Shown here: positions 44,106 to 53,732 of the stretch, in pieces
Numbering within the stretch: the first letter of the stretch is position 1
How the letters are laid out: every line of letters starts with the position of its first letter
From: Bombiscardovia asteroides_K
GTDB lineage: Bacteria > Actinomycetota > Actinomycetes > Actinomycetales > Bifidobacteriaceae
Direction of reading: 5' to 3'
Length of the DNA stretch: 64,000 nucleotides
Assembly: GCF_048001765.1 (NCBI RefSeq)
Contig: NZ_CP181447.1
Location: 806,001-870,000 of the forward strand
Made by a program: the position numbers and the translations under genes
The notes under the pieces: generated by a model
What the model was told of the DNA's origin: nothing
The model's database searches: none
Seen by the model: only the letters and a program-made list of their open reading frames with translations

Positions 44106-44714
44106 ATGAACGATTCATATGAACACGGCATGACGAAACTGGTGGAGAACTATCGAGAGGGTCGACGACGATGGGGCGTGGAAGATGCTGACAGGCGATG
44201 GCTCCAGCAACCCTTGACAGACTGGACTGCCGGCTTGAGGGGGCAGCAGCAGGGGCACCCGCCTCTGGACTCCGACTCGGCGGACCGTCTGGCTGTGGCC
44301 ATCAAGGAAACCCTGGCCATACGCGACGGGCTGATTCTGTCAATCCTGGCGCCTGAGCCTGGTCTGCATGCTGACCGGCTGCTGGACCTGTGTGTGCGTC
44401 CCAACGATGCGTCCAATGTGACGGTGCTCTGCAACATTCTGGATGCGGTCTTCAAGGACCCTGCCACGCGGCCGGACCATCCGCGTTGCCGGGCCGGGCT
44501 GGCCATGCTTCAAGCCATAGCTGATCAGGTTCCGCCGGGGTTTCGGTCCCAGCCCCTGGCGGTCGCGGCCTACGTCGACTGGTGGAATGGGGGATCCCGG
44601 GCATCCGGGTTCGCCGAGGAAGCTCTTTCCGACGACCGCTCATGCAGTCTGGCCGCCATCGTCCTGGCTTTGATCGGCCGCGGCATCGAACCGGCCTGGA
44701 GGCAATCGGGCTGA
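44106..44714 (+). CDS. DUF4192-like protein
   Basis: About 202 residues. The C-terminal part matches the DUF4192 pattern seen in actinobacteria: RCRAGLAMLQAIADQVPPGF, QPLAVAAYVDWWNGGSRASGFAEEAL and CSLAAIVLALIGRGIEPAW. The first half is hydrophilic and not recognised. Function is unknown. ATG 44106 follows GGGAGG at about ten bases; ATG 44088 is a less likely start. It is divergent from the polyprenyl synthase gene (191 bases) and lies 113 bases upstream of the sigma factor gene. No cofactor motif is visible. Confidence 0.75.
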   Translation: MNDSYEHGMTKLVENYREGRRRWGVEDADRRWLQQPLTDWTAGLRGQQQGHPPLDSDSADRLAVAIKETLAIRDGLILSILAPEPGLHADRLLDLCVRPNDASNVTVLCNILDAVFKDPATRPDHPRCRAGLAMLQAIADQVPPGFRSQPLAVAAYVDWWNGGSRASGFAEEALSDDRSCSLAAIVLALIGRGIEPAWRQSG

Positions 44715-44827
44715 ATCGGGAATAATCGTCCCCCTGGGGTGGTTCACTTAGTGAGTCTAAGATTTGACCTTGCCATAGCTGTGCCTTGAAAGCAGTGTCG
44801 GCGGGTGGGATGATCCAGGAGGAGAAT

Positions 44828-46252
44828 TTGGCCACGAAGGACACCAAGTCAGCCAAGACAGCCGCAGTGGATACCGGGAAGGGCCGGACCAGTTCAACCG
44901 CCGGCAAGACCAAGACCGCCACCAGGTCCAAGACCAGCAGCAGCAAGGCGTCCCGCAAGACCGCAGCCCGCAAGACCGCCACTGCCAGCACTTCGACGGC
45001 CAAGACCAACCGTCGCCCGGCCTCCAAGACCAAGAAGAAGGTCGAAGAGGAGCCCATCCTGCAGCCGGAGGAGCAGGAGCCCGACGAGGACCTGCTCGAG
45101 GACCAGGAGGACGACGACCAGCTGGACAAGAGCGAGGATCAGCTGGAGGACGAGCCCGACGAGGACGATCAGGAGGAGGACGAGGCCCACCAGGTCGAGG
45201 ATGAGGCCGAGGAGGACCGCAAGGCCGCCCATGCCCTCGCCGCCAAGGTCAAGGGCGCCTTCGTCGTCGACGATTCCGATGACGATGAGAATGTCACTCC
45301 CTCAGGCAACCCCAAGCGTCGTGTGGTCACCGCCGGCGCCACTGCCGATCCCGTCAAGGACTACCTCAAGCAGATCGGCCGCGTCAGCCTGCTGAACGCC
45401 GAACAGGAGGTGGACCTCTCCGAGCGTATCGAGGCCGGCCTCTATGCCCAGCATCTGCTGGACACCGAAGGCGAGGGCATGGACTTCAAGCGCCGCCGCG
45501 AGCTCAAGTGGGCCGCCAACGACGGGAAGAAGGCCAAGGACCATCTGCTGGAGGCCAACCTGCGACTGGTGGTCTCCCTGGCCAAGCGATACACCGGCAG
45601 GGGCATGCTCTTCCTGGACCTGATCCAGGAAGGTAACCTGGGTCTGATCCGTGCGGTGGAGAAGTTCGACTACACCAAGGGCTACAAGTTCTCCACCTAC
45701 GCCACCTGGTGGATTCGTCAGGCCATCACCCGTGCCATGGCCGACCAGGCCCGCACCATCCGTGTGCCCGTTCACATGGTCGAGGTCATCAACAAGCTCT
45801 CCCGCGTCCAGCGTCAGATGCTGCAGGACCTGGGTCGCGAGCCCACCCCCGACGAGCTGGCCCGTGAGCTGGACATGCCCGTCGAGAAGGTCCAGGAGGT
45901 CCAGAAGTACGGGCGCGAGCCCATCTCCCTGCATACCCCTCTGGGCGAGGACGGTGACTCGGAGTTCGGCGATCTGATCGAGGACACCGACGCCATCGCC
46001 CCCTCGGATGCTGTGGCCTTCTCCCTGCTGCAGGAGCAGTTCCAGCAGGTGCTTGAGACCCTGAGCCCCCGCGAGGCCGGCGTCATCAAGATGCGTTACG
46101 GCCTGGAGGATGGGCAGCCCAAGACCCTGGACGACATCGGCCGCGTATACGGGGTCACCCGTGAGCGCATCCGCCAGATCGAGTCCAAGACCATGTCCAA
46201 GCTGCGGCATCCTTCGCGCTCGCAGACCCTGCGTGACTTCCTGGATCAGTGA
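44828..46252 (+). CDS. sigA: Principal RNA polymerase sigma factor (sigma-70, SigA/HrdB type)
   Basis: About 474 residues. An N-terminal ~170-residue low-complexity segment (Lys/Thr/Ala then Asp/Glu runs) replaces region 1.1. Domain 2 begins with DPVKDYLKQIGRVSLLNAEQEVDLSERIEAGL (region 1.2), then NLRLVVSLAKRYTGRGMLFLDLIQEGNLGLIRAVEKFDYTKGYKFSTYATWWIRQAI in consecutive pieces (2.1-2.4). Region 3 and the region 4.2 helix-turn-helix follow (LDDIGRVYGVTRERIRQIESKT). I choose TTG 44828 because AGGAGG sits five bases before it; ATG 44810 is an alternative. It should recognise housekeeping promoters in the window. Confidence 0.95.
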   Translation: MATKDTKSAKTAAVDTGKGRTSSTAGKTKTATRSKTSSSKASRKTAARKTATASTSTAKTNRRPASKTKKKVEEEPILQPEEQEPDEDLLEDQEDDDQLDKSEDQLEDEPDEDDQEEDEAHQVEDEAEEDRKAAHALAAKVKGAFVVDDSDDDENVTPSGNPKRRVVTAGATADPVKDYLKQIGRVSLLNAEQEVDLSERIEAGLYAQHLLDTEGEGMDFKRRRELKWAANDGKKAKDHLLEANLRLVVSLAKRYTGRGMLFLDLIQEGNLGLIRAVEKFDYTKGYKFSTYATWWIRQAITRAMADQARTIRVPVHMVEVINKLSRVQRQMLQDLGREPTPDELARELDMPVEKVQEVQKYGREPISLHTPLGEDGDSEFGDLIEDTDAIAPSDAVAFSLLQEQFQQVLETLSPREAGVIKMRYGLEDGQPKTLDDIGRVYGVTRERIRQIESKTMSKLRHPSRSQTLRDFLDQ

Positions 46253-46381
46253 CCTCTGCGCCCGGCGGGGAGGTCCGGATGCTGTCGAGGCCTCCTTGCT
46301 AGAAATGGTCATCGGTGCGTAAGCGACCGCCCATGCGAGGACCCGTGTCCCCTGGGCGCCAAGAGGTGAACGGCGAGGTAA

Positions 46382-48730
46382 ATGGTGGCGAAAAAGCCTG
46401 AAAAGGGAAAGTCCTATGGTGCCGGCAGTCTGACGGTCCTGGATGGCCTGGACGCAGTGCGCAAACGTCCAGGCATGTACATCGGGACCACGGACAGCCA
46501 GGGGCTCATGCACTGCCTTTGGGAGATCATCGACAACGCCGTGGACGAGGCCCTAGCCGGCCAGTGCGACCACATCAAGGTCATTCTGCACAAGGACGGC
46601 TCCATCGAGGTGGACGACAACGGCCGAGGCATCCCCGTCGATATTGAGCCTCGAACCGGGCTGACCGGCGTGGAGGTGGTCCTGACCAAGCTTCACGCCG
46701 GTGCCAAGTTCGGCAACTCCTCCTACACGGCCGTGGGCGGCCTGCACGGCGTGGGCTCTTCGGTGGTCAACGCCCTGAGCTCCCGACTGGACGTGGAGGT
46801 GGACAGGGATGGCAAGACCCACCGGATGCGCTTCCACCAGGGTCATCCCGGCATCTACCAGGACCCTGATCCGGAGCGACCCTCGCCTGACTCGCCCTTC
46901 AAGCGCACCAGGAAAAACCGGCCTACACCCCTGGAAGTAGTGGGCAGCGTGCCCAAGTCCCGGACCGGGACCAGGGTGCGCTACTGGGCCGACCCGGAAA
47001 TCTTCAACCCCACGGCCCGGTTCAGCTACGCCCAGCTGATCGACCGGGTGCGCCAGACCAGTTTCCTGGTGCCCGGCCTCAAGATCACCGTGATCGACGA
47101 GCGCATCCCCGCAACAGGAAGCGCCGAACAGAACCTGCGCCTGGAGGTCGATGGCGAGTCTGCTGCGGAACAGGATGATCAGGACGTTCAAGGGAACCTT
47201 CTTGAATCGTCTGTCAGCGGCGACTCTTCGGAAGAAGATGCCGGAGACGAACGTGCCGAAGGCGCACAGGCTGATGATACCGACCTTTCGGCCACAGAGC
47301 AGGCTGACCGGGCCATGCTGAAGCCGGAGGACGAGTCCGGCCATCAGCGTGTGGAGGAATTCCTGCACACCGGCGGGGTGAAGGACTTTGTTGACTTCCT
47401 GTCCAAGGGCGAGCCGGTCAGCGACATCTGGCGGATCAGCGGCCAGGACACCTACCAGGAGGAGACCCAGCGGGTGGGCCCCGACGGCGAGCTGCACGCC
47501 GAGCAGGTGGAACGTGTCTGCGGGGTGGATATCGCCCTGCGCTGGGTCAACGATTACGATTCAGTCGTCCGCAGCTTCGTCAATGTGGTGGAGACGCCTG
47601 GCGGAGGCATGCACGTGGACGGGTTCATGAACGCCATGACCCGCCAGGTGCGCAAGGCCGTGGAGGCCAACGCCCGCCGCCTTAAGGTCAACCTCAAGGA
47701 CTCCCACACCAAGGTGGAGCGCGACGATGTCCTGGCCGGTCTGGTGGCCGTGGTCACGGTGCGCATCGCTGAGCCGCAGTTCCAGGGCCAGACCAAGGAC
47801 GTGCTGGGCACAGCCCAGGTCAAGCCAATCGTCAGCCGGATGACCGACGACCAGTTCGGCCAGATGATCAGCGGTTCCAAGCGTGGCTTCAAGGAGCAGT
47901 CCGGCCAGGTGCTGGAAAAGATCGTGGGCGAGATGCACGCCCGCGTCCAGGCGCGCAAGACCAAGGAGGTCACCAGGCGCAAGAACGCTCTGGAATCTGC
48001 CTCCATGCCCTCCAAGCTCTCGGACTCCATGCCCGGCAACGACGACATCGCCGAGCTGTTCATCGTCGAGGGCGACTCCGCCCTGGGTACGGCCAAGGCC
48101 GCCAGAAACTCCATGTTCCAGGCTCTGCTGCCCATCCGCGGCAAGATACTCAACGTGCAGAAGGCCTCCCTGTCCCAGATGCTGACCAACAAGGAGTGCG
48201 CCTCCATCATCCAGGTGGTCGGCGCCGGCTCGGGAGCCAGCTTCGACATCGACCAGGCCCGCTACAACAAGGTCATCATGATGACCGATGCCGATGTTGA
48301 CGGCGCCCACATCCGCATCCTGTTGCTGACCCTCTTCTACCGCTACATGCGGCCCCTGATTGAGAACGGGCGGGTCTACGCCGCCGTGCCGCCCCTGCAC
48401 AGAATCGCCCTGGCGGGCAAGAACAAGGGGAAGTTCATCTACACCTATTCGGATGATGAGCTGGAGGGCAAACTGGCCGACCTGCAGGCCAAGCACATCG
48501 ACTACAATCCCGATGTGCAGCGGTACAAGGGTCTGGGCGAGATGGACGCCGACCAGCTGGCTGACACCACCATGGATCCCAGGACCCGCATGCTGCGCCG
48601 CATCCGCATGGAGGATGCCGCTCAGGCGGCCGGCATCTTCCCCCTGCTCATGGGCGACGACGTGCCGCCCCGCAAGCAGTTCATCGTGGACAATGCGGAC
48701 GACTTCGATCGCAGCAAGATCGACACCTGA
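46382..48730 (+). CDS. parE: DNA topoisomerase IV subunit B (type IIA)
   Basis: A 782-residue ATPase subunit of topoisomerase IV, partner of the ParC at 53733-56357. The GHKL fold shows EIIDNAVDEALAG, VDDNGRGIPVD and GGLHGVGSSVVNALS. Toprim has VEGDSALGTAKAARN, LPIRGKILNVQKA and MTDADVDGAHI. The C-terminus YKGLGEMDADQLADTTMDP is standard. Between about 260 and 320 there is an acidic insertion (EEDAGDERAEGAQADDTD and nearby Glu/Gln/Ser) in the transducer region, longer than in most ParE. ATG 46382 follows GAGGTAA. Gyrase is not excluded by sequence alone but gene context (near sigA, opposite parC) favours ParE. Confidence 0.9.
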   Translation: MVAKKPEKGKSYGAGSLTVLDGLDAVRKRPGMYIGTTDSQGLMHCLWEIIDNAVDEALAGQCDHIKVILHKDGSIEVDDNGRGIPVDIEPRTGLTGVEVVLTKLHAGAKFGNSSYTAVGGLHGVGSSVVNALSSRLDVEVDRDGKTHRMRFHQGHPGIYQDPDPERPSPDSPFKRTRKNRPTPLEVVGSVPKSRTGTRVRYWADPEIFNPTARFSYAQLIDRVRQTSFLVPGLKITVIDERIPATGSAEQNLRLEVDGESAAEQDDQDVQGNLLESSVSGDSSEEDAGDERAEGAQADDTDLSATEQADRAMLKPEDESGHQRVEEFLHTGGVKDFVDFLSKGEPVSDIWRISGQDTYQEETQRVGPDGELHAEQVERVCGVDIALRWVNDYDSVVRSFVNVVETPGGGMHVDGFMNAMTRQVRKAVEANARRLKVNLKDSHTKVERDDVLAGLVAVVTVRIAEPQFQGQTKDVLGTAQVKPIVSRMTDDQFGQMISGSKRGFKEQSGQVLEKIVGEMHARVQARKTKEVTRRKNALESASMPSKLSDSMPGNDDIAELFIVEGDSALGTAKAARNSMFQALLPIRGKILNVQKASLSQMLTNKECASIIQVVGAGSGASFDIDQARYNKVIMMTDADVDGAHIRILLLTLFYRYMRPLIENGRVYAAVPPLHRIALAGKNKGKFIYTYSDDELEGKLADLQAKHIDYNPDVQRYKGLGEMDADQLADTTMDPRTRMLRRIRMEDAAQAAGIFPLLMGDDVPPRKQFIVDNADDFDRSKIDT

Positions 48731-48778
48731 TCGACCTTCAGCAGGGCCCAAAGGGGCGGGGAGAGGAGTGTGACGCAT

Positions 48779-51700
48779 ATGGGCGATCCCTTGGACAATT
48801 TCTCCCCGCAGACGGCCGACTGGTTCCGCCAGGCCTTTCCCGAGGGGCCGACGCCGACCCAGGTCCAGGCCTGGCCTGCCATCCGCTCAGGCGGCGATGC
48901 ACTGATCATTTCGCCCACCGGATCGGGCAAGACCCTGGCCGCTTTTCTTTGGGCCATTGATGAGCTCATGACCAGGCCTCGGCGCTCCCGGAAACCTGGG
49001 GTCGCCGTGCTCTATATCTCGCCCATGAAGGCCTTGGGGACTGACGTGGCTCGCAACCTGCAGGCTCCGCTGGATGGCATCGCCGAGCGATTTACACAGC
49101 AGGGACGAAAAGCGCCCAAGGTCCGGACGGGCATCCGCACCGGAGACACCGATGCCCGTGGCCGCAGGGCCCTGGCCGCCCATCCGCCGGATATTCTGGT
49201 CACCACCCCGGAATCGCTCTATCTGATGCTGACCTCCAAAACAGCCAGCACTCTGAAGAACGTGCAGACCGTTATTGTGGACGAAATCCACGTTTTGGCG
49301 GGCAACAAGCGCGGGGCCCATCTGGCGCTGAGCCTGGAGCGGCTGGACGACCTGGTCGGGCGGCCGGTGCAGCGGATAGGCCTGTCGGCTACGGTCCGGC
49401 CGCCCGAGCAGGTGGCACGTTTTCTGGGCGGCAGCCGTCCGGTCAGCCTGATCCAGCCCAAGTCGTCCACAGCCATGGACCTGCGGCTGATCGAGCCCCT
49501 GGAGGATATGGGCGATCTGGTTGCGCCTCCTGGCGAATCCGGGCAGGAAGGACAGGAGAGCGACAAAAGAAGCGGATCCATCTGGCCAGCCATCGAGCGT
49601 GCCATTCTGGACCAGATCCTGTCCCACCGCACCACCCTGGTCTTCGTCAACTCCCGCGGCCTTGCCGAGCGCCTGACCGCCCGGCTGAACGACCTACACC
49701 AGTCCGATCTGCAAGCGTCCAAACACCGTAGCCGAGGCAGCAGTGGACAGGGCCAACCAGGTTTATCCCCACAAACAGACGAGCCCACGGCCAGGGCTGG
49801 GCAGGTCGGGGAGCCAGCCCACTACGATTCGGCCACCGGGTCTACCTCCGAGAGAACTTCCGGCCTGGTCGTCGACCAACCCATTGCCATGGCGCATCAT
49901 GGTTCGGTGTCCAAGGAACGCCGCCGTCAGGTGGAGGATGACCTCAAGGCCGGCAGACTGCGGTGCGTGGTAGCCACCTCCAGCCTGGAGCTGGGTATCG
50001 ATATGGGTTCGGTCGATCTGGTCATCCAGGTCAATGCCCCGTTGTCGACCGCCTCGGGACTGCAGCGGGTGGGCCGGGCCGACCACCAAGTGGGACGGGT
50101 ATCACAGGCCAGACTTTTTCCCCTGACCCGCGAGCAGATCCTGGAGTGCACGGCCAGCATGGAAAGCATGGTCCAGGGCGACATCGAACCCACCATCATG
50201 CCCAGCAGTCCCCTGGACGTTCTGGCCCAGCAGACGGTGGCCGCGGCCGCCATGGGACTGCTCAAGGAGGAGGACTGGCTGGCCACGGTCAGACGGGCCG
50301 CGCCCTTCGCCCACCTGGACCGGCAGGTCTACCGGGCGGTGCTGGGTATGCTCAGCGGCGCCTATACCTCCCAGGATTTCACCGCCTTCCGCCCCATCCT
50401 GGTCTGGGACCACCAGACCGGCACGCTGACGGCCCGACCCGGTGCGCAACGCCTGGCGGTCACCTCCGGAGGCACCATTCCCGACCGCGGATCCTACACT
50501 GTGGTCATGCCCTCTGAGGCCGCCGGCGGCAAGCCCCGACGAGTGGGGGAGCTGGACGAGGAGATGGTCTACGAGTCCCGCAAGGGGGACGTGATCACCC
50601 TGGGCACCACCTCCTGGAGGATCCAGCAGATCACCCGCGATCGTGTGGTGGTGGTCCCCGCCCCGGGACGCTCCGCCAGACTGCCCTTCTGGCACGGGGA
50701 AGGCACCGGCCGCGACCCCGCCTTTGGCCGCCGCCTAGGCAGGCTCGCCAGGGAACTGTCCCAGGGCCTGATACCGGCAGTACAGACTGCCTCCGGTCGG
50801 CCGGCCTTCACTCAAGCCGTCTCTTCTCGTCTGCTGGAGGACGGTCTGGATCGTTCTGCCATCAATAATCTGGCTGCCTTCCTGGCCGAGCAGCAGGCCT
50901 CCACCGGTCAAGTGCCCGACGACCGGCACCTGGTGGTCGAGTGCTGCCCCAACGAGGAGGGTGACCTGAGACTGATCCTCCACTCGCCATACGGACGCAG
51001 GGTCAACGAGCCCTGGGCCCTGGCCATAGCCGCCCGGCTCTCCCGTGAGCGCGGCTACGACGGATCCGTCTGGGCGGGGGAGGACGGCATTGTCGTGCAG
51101 ATTCCGGGCACTGACGCCTTCCTGGAAGATCGGCGAATATTCGGATTCACCCCCGACCAGGTGGAGCGCGAGGTCCGACGGCATCTGGTGGGCTCGGCGC
51201 TCTTCCAGGCCCGCTTCCGCCAGTGCGCAGCCCGCTCGCTCTACATGCCCAGGATGGAGCCTGGCCGCAGGGTTCCGCTCTGGCAGCAGCGTCTTCGAGC
51301 CTCCCGTCTGCTGGATGCGGCCCTGAAGGAGGATGACTTTCCCCTGGTTCTGGAGACCATGCGCGAGTGCCTGCAGGACGTCTACGACATGCCCGCCTTG
51401 CACGAACTGATGGCCGACCTGGAGCAGGGGAGCGTCCGTCTGATTCCGGCCTCCACCAAGACCCCCTCACCCATGGCCTCAGGTTTGCTCTTCGGTTACC
51501 TGGGGACCTTCATGTACCAGTACGACATGCCCAAGGCCGAGCGCGACGCCGCCATGCTGGCCATCGACTCCGATCTGCTGGAGCAGATGGTCGGCCAGGT
51601 GGATATGGCTGACCTCCTTGACCAGGAGACCGTTGACCAGGTGACCGCTGACCTGCAGCGGCTTTCGCCCAGGACCCGGGCCAGAGGGGCCGAAGGACTG

Positions 51701-53713
51701 GCAGACCTCTTGCGCATCCTGGGCCCCATGGATTTGGCCGAGATTCGTCGGCGTATGCGCGGCCAAGAGGACGAGCCGGCGACGGAGGCACAGGTCCGGG
51801 CCATGCTGGAGGAGCTGCAGGTCCAGTCCAGAGTGGTTCCGGTCAGACTAGGCGTTCGCGACTGCTGGGTATGGGCCGGTCAGGCAGAGCGGCTGACGGC
51901 GGTCCTGGGCCCTGGTATCCAGCCATCCCCACAGGCAGCAAAGGAATCGGAATCAGACAACGAAGCCTTCGACCAGCTGGTCAGGCAATACGCTGCAGTC
52001 CACGGGCCATTCACCACCCAGGATCTGGCTGGTCACCTGGGCCTAGGCAGTGCTCTCTTGGAGGACAGGCTGCGCTCCCTGGCCGCACGCGAGCTGCTCA
52101 TGACGGGGGTCTTTCCCAGACCTGACCTGAGTGCCTATGGCGAGCCTGGTTGGGAGGGAGGCGAGCCCCGCCGAGGGTGGCTGGATTCCGAGGTCTTCCG
52201 TCGGCTGCGCTCGCGGGCCCTGGCCAAGGTCAGCAAGGCCGCCAGTCCCGTTCCCAGCCATGTCTACAGCGACTTTCTTCTTCACCGTCAGGGTCTGGCA
52301 CCCTTGGGTCAGGAGCCCTTGATGGGCACTGAGGGGCTGCTGGAGGTGGTCGGTCAGCTGGAGGGATTGAATCTGCCGCCCGCGCTCTGGGAGTCGGCCA
52401 TCTTCCCGGCCAGGGTGCGTGATTACGGTCCTGCATTGATGGACGATCTGCTGGCTTCGGGCCAGGTGGTCTGGGTGGGATCCGACCAGGGGGAGGGACC
52501 GCTGGGCGCCATGACCTTTTACCTAGCTGAGGACCTGGATGAGGATATTCCCCGGCAAGCCACCGGTTCGCTGCCTGCTGGGGATGAGGCCGATAAGGTA
52601 AGCAGGTCGAGCGGCCAGGGAGATCCGGGCGACTTGGAAGAGTCCCTGCTGGATGTTCTGGCCGACGGGGGAGCCTACCGCTTTGATCGCCTTCTGCGTG
52701 CCTGTGCCGGTCGTGGTGGCAATGACATCGCGTCCCCTGATTCTGAGTCTCCAGACCAGGAGGCCCTGGCCCGGTCGTTCTGGGGGCTGGTCAGGCGTGG
52801 ACTGGTCACCAACGCCTCCCTGGCTCCGGTCAGGCGGCTGGTCCGAGGATCCGGACCACAGCCCTCGGGGAGGACCCGCCGTTTGCCCCATGGTTTGCGT
52901 GGACGCGGCAGGCCCTTGGGTCGCGCAGCCTTGACACGGGCGGCCGGTTCATCAGCGTTGTCGGCGGCGGAGGAAGGATTCTGGACTCTGGTTGCCGATC
53001 AGCGCGGACCAACAGCAGGTGCGGCAGGGATTGGCATGCACAATTCAAGCGACGATGACCGGCAGCGGACCGTCCACCTGGTCCATGAGGAACAAGCCAT
53101 CCTGGACCGTTATGGGCTCCTGGCTCCGGTCCTGCCTGAGGTGAGGTCCCTCCCTGGCGGATTCTCGGCCCTTTATCAGGTCTGCAGGCGCATGGAGGAG
53201 GCCGGCCAACTGACGCGTGGAGTCATCGTCGACGGTTTCGGCGGCGCCCAGTTTGCTCCTCGGGAAGTGATTGACCAGCTCAGGGACTTCCAAGAGGGTC
53301 AGCGCAATGATGATGGCGATGGTGGATTGGAACAGCGTCCTCCCGAGCCCGTGGTCATGGATGTGACCGATCCTGCCAACCTCTATGGCACGGCCCTTAC
53401 CTGGCCGACCACATCAGGGGATGGCGGCGGTCGGCCCATTCGGCGGATGGGGAACCTCTTGGTGCAGAATCGAGGCCGTGCCCTGGTCTATGCGGCGCCC
53501 AAGGGGCATCATCTGCTGGTCTTCGGTGAGCCCGGGCGTGGGTTGCTGGAGGCGGCTTTCTCTCAGTTGGCTTCATGGCTGAGGCAGGGCGGACAGGGTC
53601 GCATCCTCTTCAGTGATGCCAATGGTCAGCCCCTGACCATGCGCGAACCGGTGGGCATGGCCATGGCTGCGGCCGGATTCACAGCCGGGCCGGGCGGTAT
53701 GGCCCTCTACTGA
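48779..53713 (+). CDS. lhr: Giant Lhr-family DEAD/DEAH-box helicase
   Basis: A protein of about 1644 residues, a superfamily 2 translocase linked to DNA repair. Motif I SPTGSGKT (about 48), motif II VDEIH, motif III GLSATVRPP, HHGSVSKERR (note: MAHHGSVSKERR), GIDMGSVDLV and QRVGRADHQVG (motif VI) are present. The long C-terminal region has winged-helix and Lhr-core blocks (ECCPNEEGDLRLILHSPYGRRVNEPW in parts; YLGTFMYQYDMPKAERD). A large insertion (about 250-360) with Gly/Ser/Pro sits inside motor domain 1-2. ATG 48779 is ten bases from AGGAG; GTG 48770 lies one base from it. Length and order match Lhr. Substrate is inferred. Confidence 0.93.
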   Translation: MGDPLDNFSPQTADWFRQAFPEGPTPTQVQAWPAIRSGGDALIISPTGSGKTLAAFLWAIDELMTRPRRSRKPGVAVLYISPMKALGTDVARNLQAPLDGIAERFTQQGRKAPKVRTGIRTGDTDARGRRALAAHPPDILVTTPESLYLMLTSKTASTLKNVQTVIVDEIHVLAGNKRGAHLALSLERLDDLVGRPVQRIGLSATVRPPEQVARFLGGSRPVSLIQPKSSTAMDLRLIEPLEDMGDLVAPPGESGQEGQESDKRSGSIWPAIERAILDQILSHRTTLVFVNSRGLAERLTARLNDLHQSDLQASKHRSRGSSGQGQPGLSPQTDEPTARAGQVGEPAHYDSATGSTSERTSGLVVDQPIAMAHHGSVSKERRRQVEDDLKAGRLRCVVATSSLELGIDMGSVDLVIQVNAPLSTASGLQRVGRADHQVGRVSQARLFPLTREQILECTASMESMVQGDIEPTIMPSSPLDVLAQQTVAAAAMGLLKEEDWLATVRRAAPFAHLDRQVYRAVLGMLSGAYTSQDFTAFRPILVWDHQTGTLTARPGAQRLAVTSGGTIPDRGSYTVVMPSEAAGGKPRRVGELDEEMVYESRKGDVITLGTTSWRIQQITRDRVVVVPAPGRSARLPFWHGEGTGRDPAFGRRLGRLARELSQGLIPAVQTASGRPAFTQAVSSRLLEDGLDRSAINNLAAFLAEQQASTGQVPDDRHLVVECCPNEEGDLRLILHSPYGRRVNEPWALAIAARLSRERGYDGSVWAGEDGIVVQIPGTDAFLEDRRIFGFTPDQVEREVRRHLVGSALFQARFRQCAARSLYMPRMEPGRRVPLWQQRLRASRLLDAALKEDDFPLVLETMRECLQDVYDMPALHELMADLEQGSVRLIPASTKTPSPMASGLLFGYLGTFMYQYDMPKAERDAAMLAIDSDLLEQMVGQVDMADLLDQETVDQVTADLQRLSPRTRARGAEGLADLLRILGPMDLAEIRRRMRGQEDEPATEAQVRAMLEELQVQSRVVPVRLGVRDCWVWAGQAERLTAVLGPGIQPSPQAAKESESDNEAFDQLVRQYAAVHGPFTTQDLAGHLGLGSALLEDRLRSLAARELLMTGVFPRPDLSAYGEPGWEGGEPRRGWLDSEVFRRLRSRALAKVSKAASPVPSHVYSDFLLHRQGLAPLGQEPLMGTEGLLEVVGQLEGLNLPPALWESAIFPARVRDYGPALMDDLLASGQVVWVGSDQGEGPLGAMTFYLAEDLDEDIPRQATGSLPAGDEADKVSRSSGQGDPGDLEESLLDVLADGGAYRFDRLLRACAGRGGNDIASPDSESPDQEALARSFWGLVRRGLVTNASLAPVRRLVRGSGPQPSGRTRRLPHGLRGRGRPLGRAALTRAAGSSALSAAEEGFWTLVADQRGPTAGAAGIGMHNSSDDDRQRTVHLVHEEQAILDRYGLLAPVLPEVRSLPGGFSALYQVCRRMEEAGQLTRGVIVDGFGGAQFAPREVIDQLRDFQEGQRNDDGDGGLEQRPPEPVVMDVTDPANLYGTALTWPTTSGDGGGRPIRRMGNLLVQNRGRALVYAAPKGHHLLVFGEPGRGLLEAAFSQLASWLRQGGQGRILFSDANGQPLTMREPVGMAMAAAGFTAGPGGMALY

Positions 53714-53732
53714 ACCTTAATTGAACGCGTCC

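Noticed and set aside
44740..44780. Short TCACTTAGTGA palindrome and TTGACC hexamer before sigA
   Set aside because: No convincing -10 at the right spacing; too weak to call as a promoter or operator.
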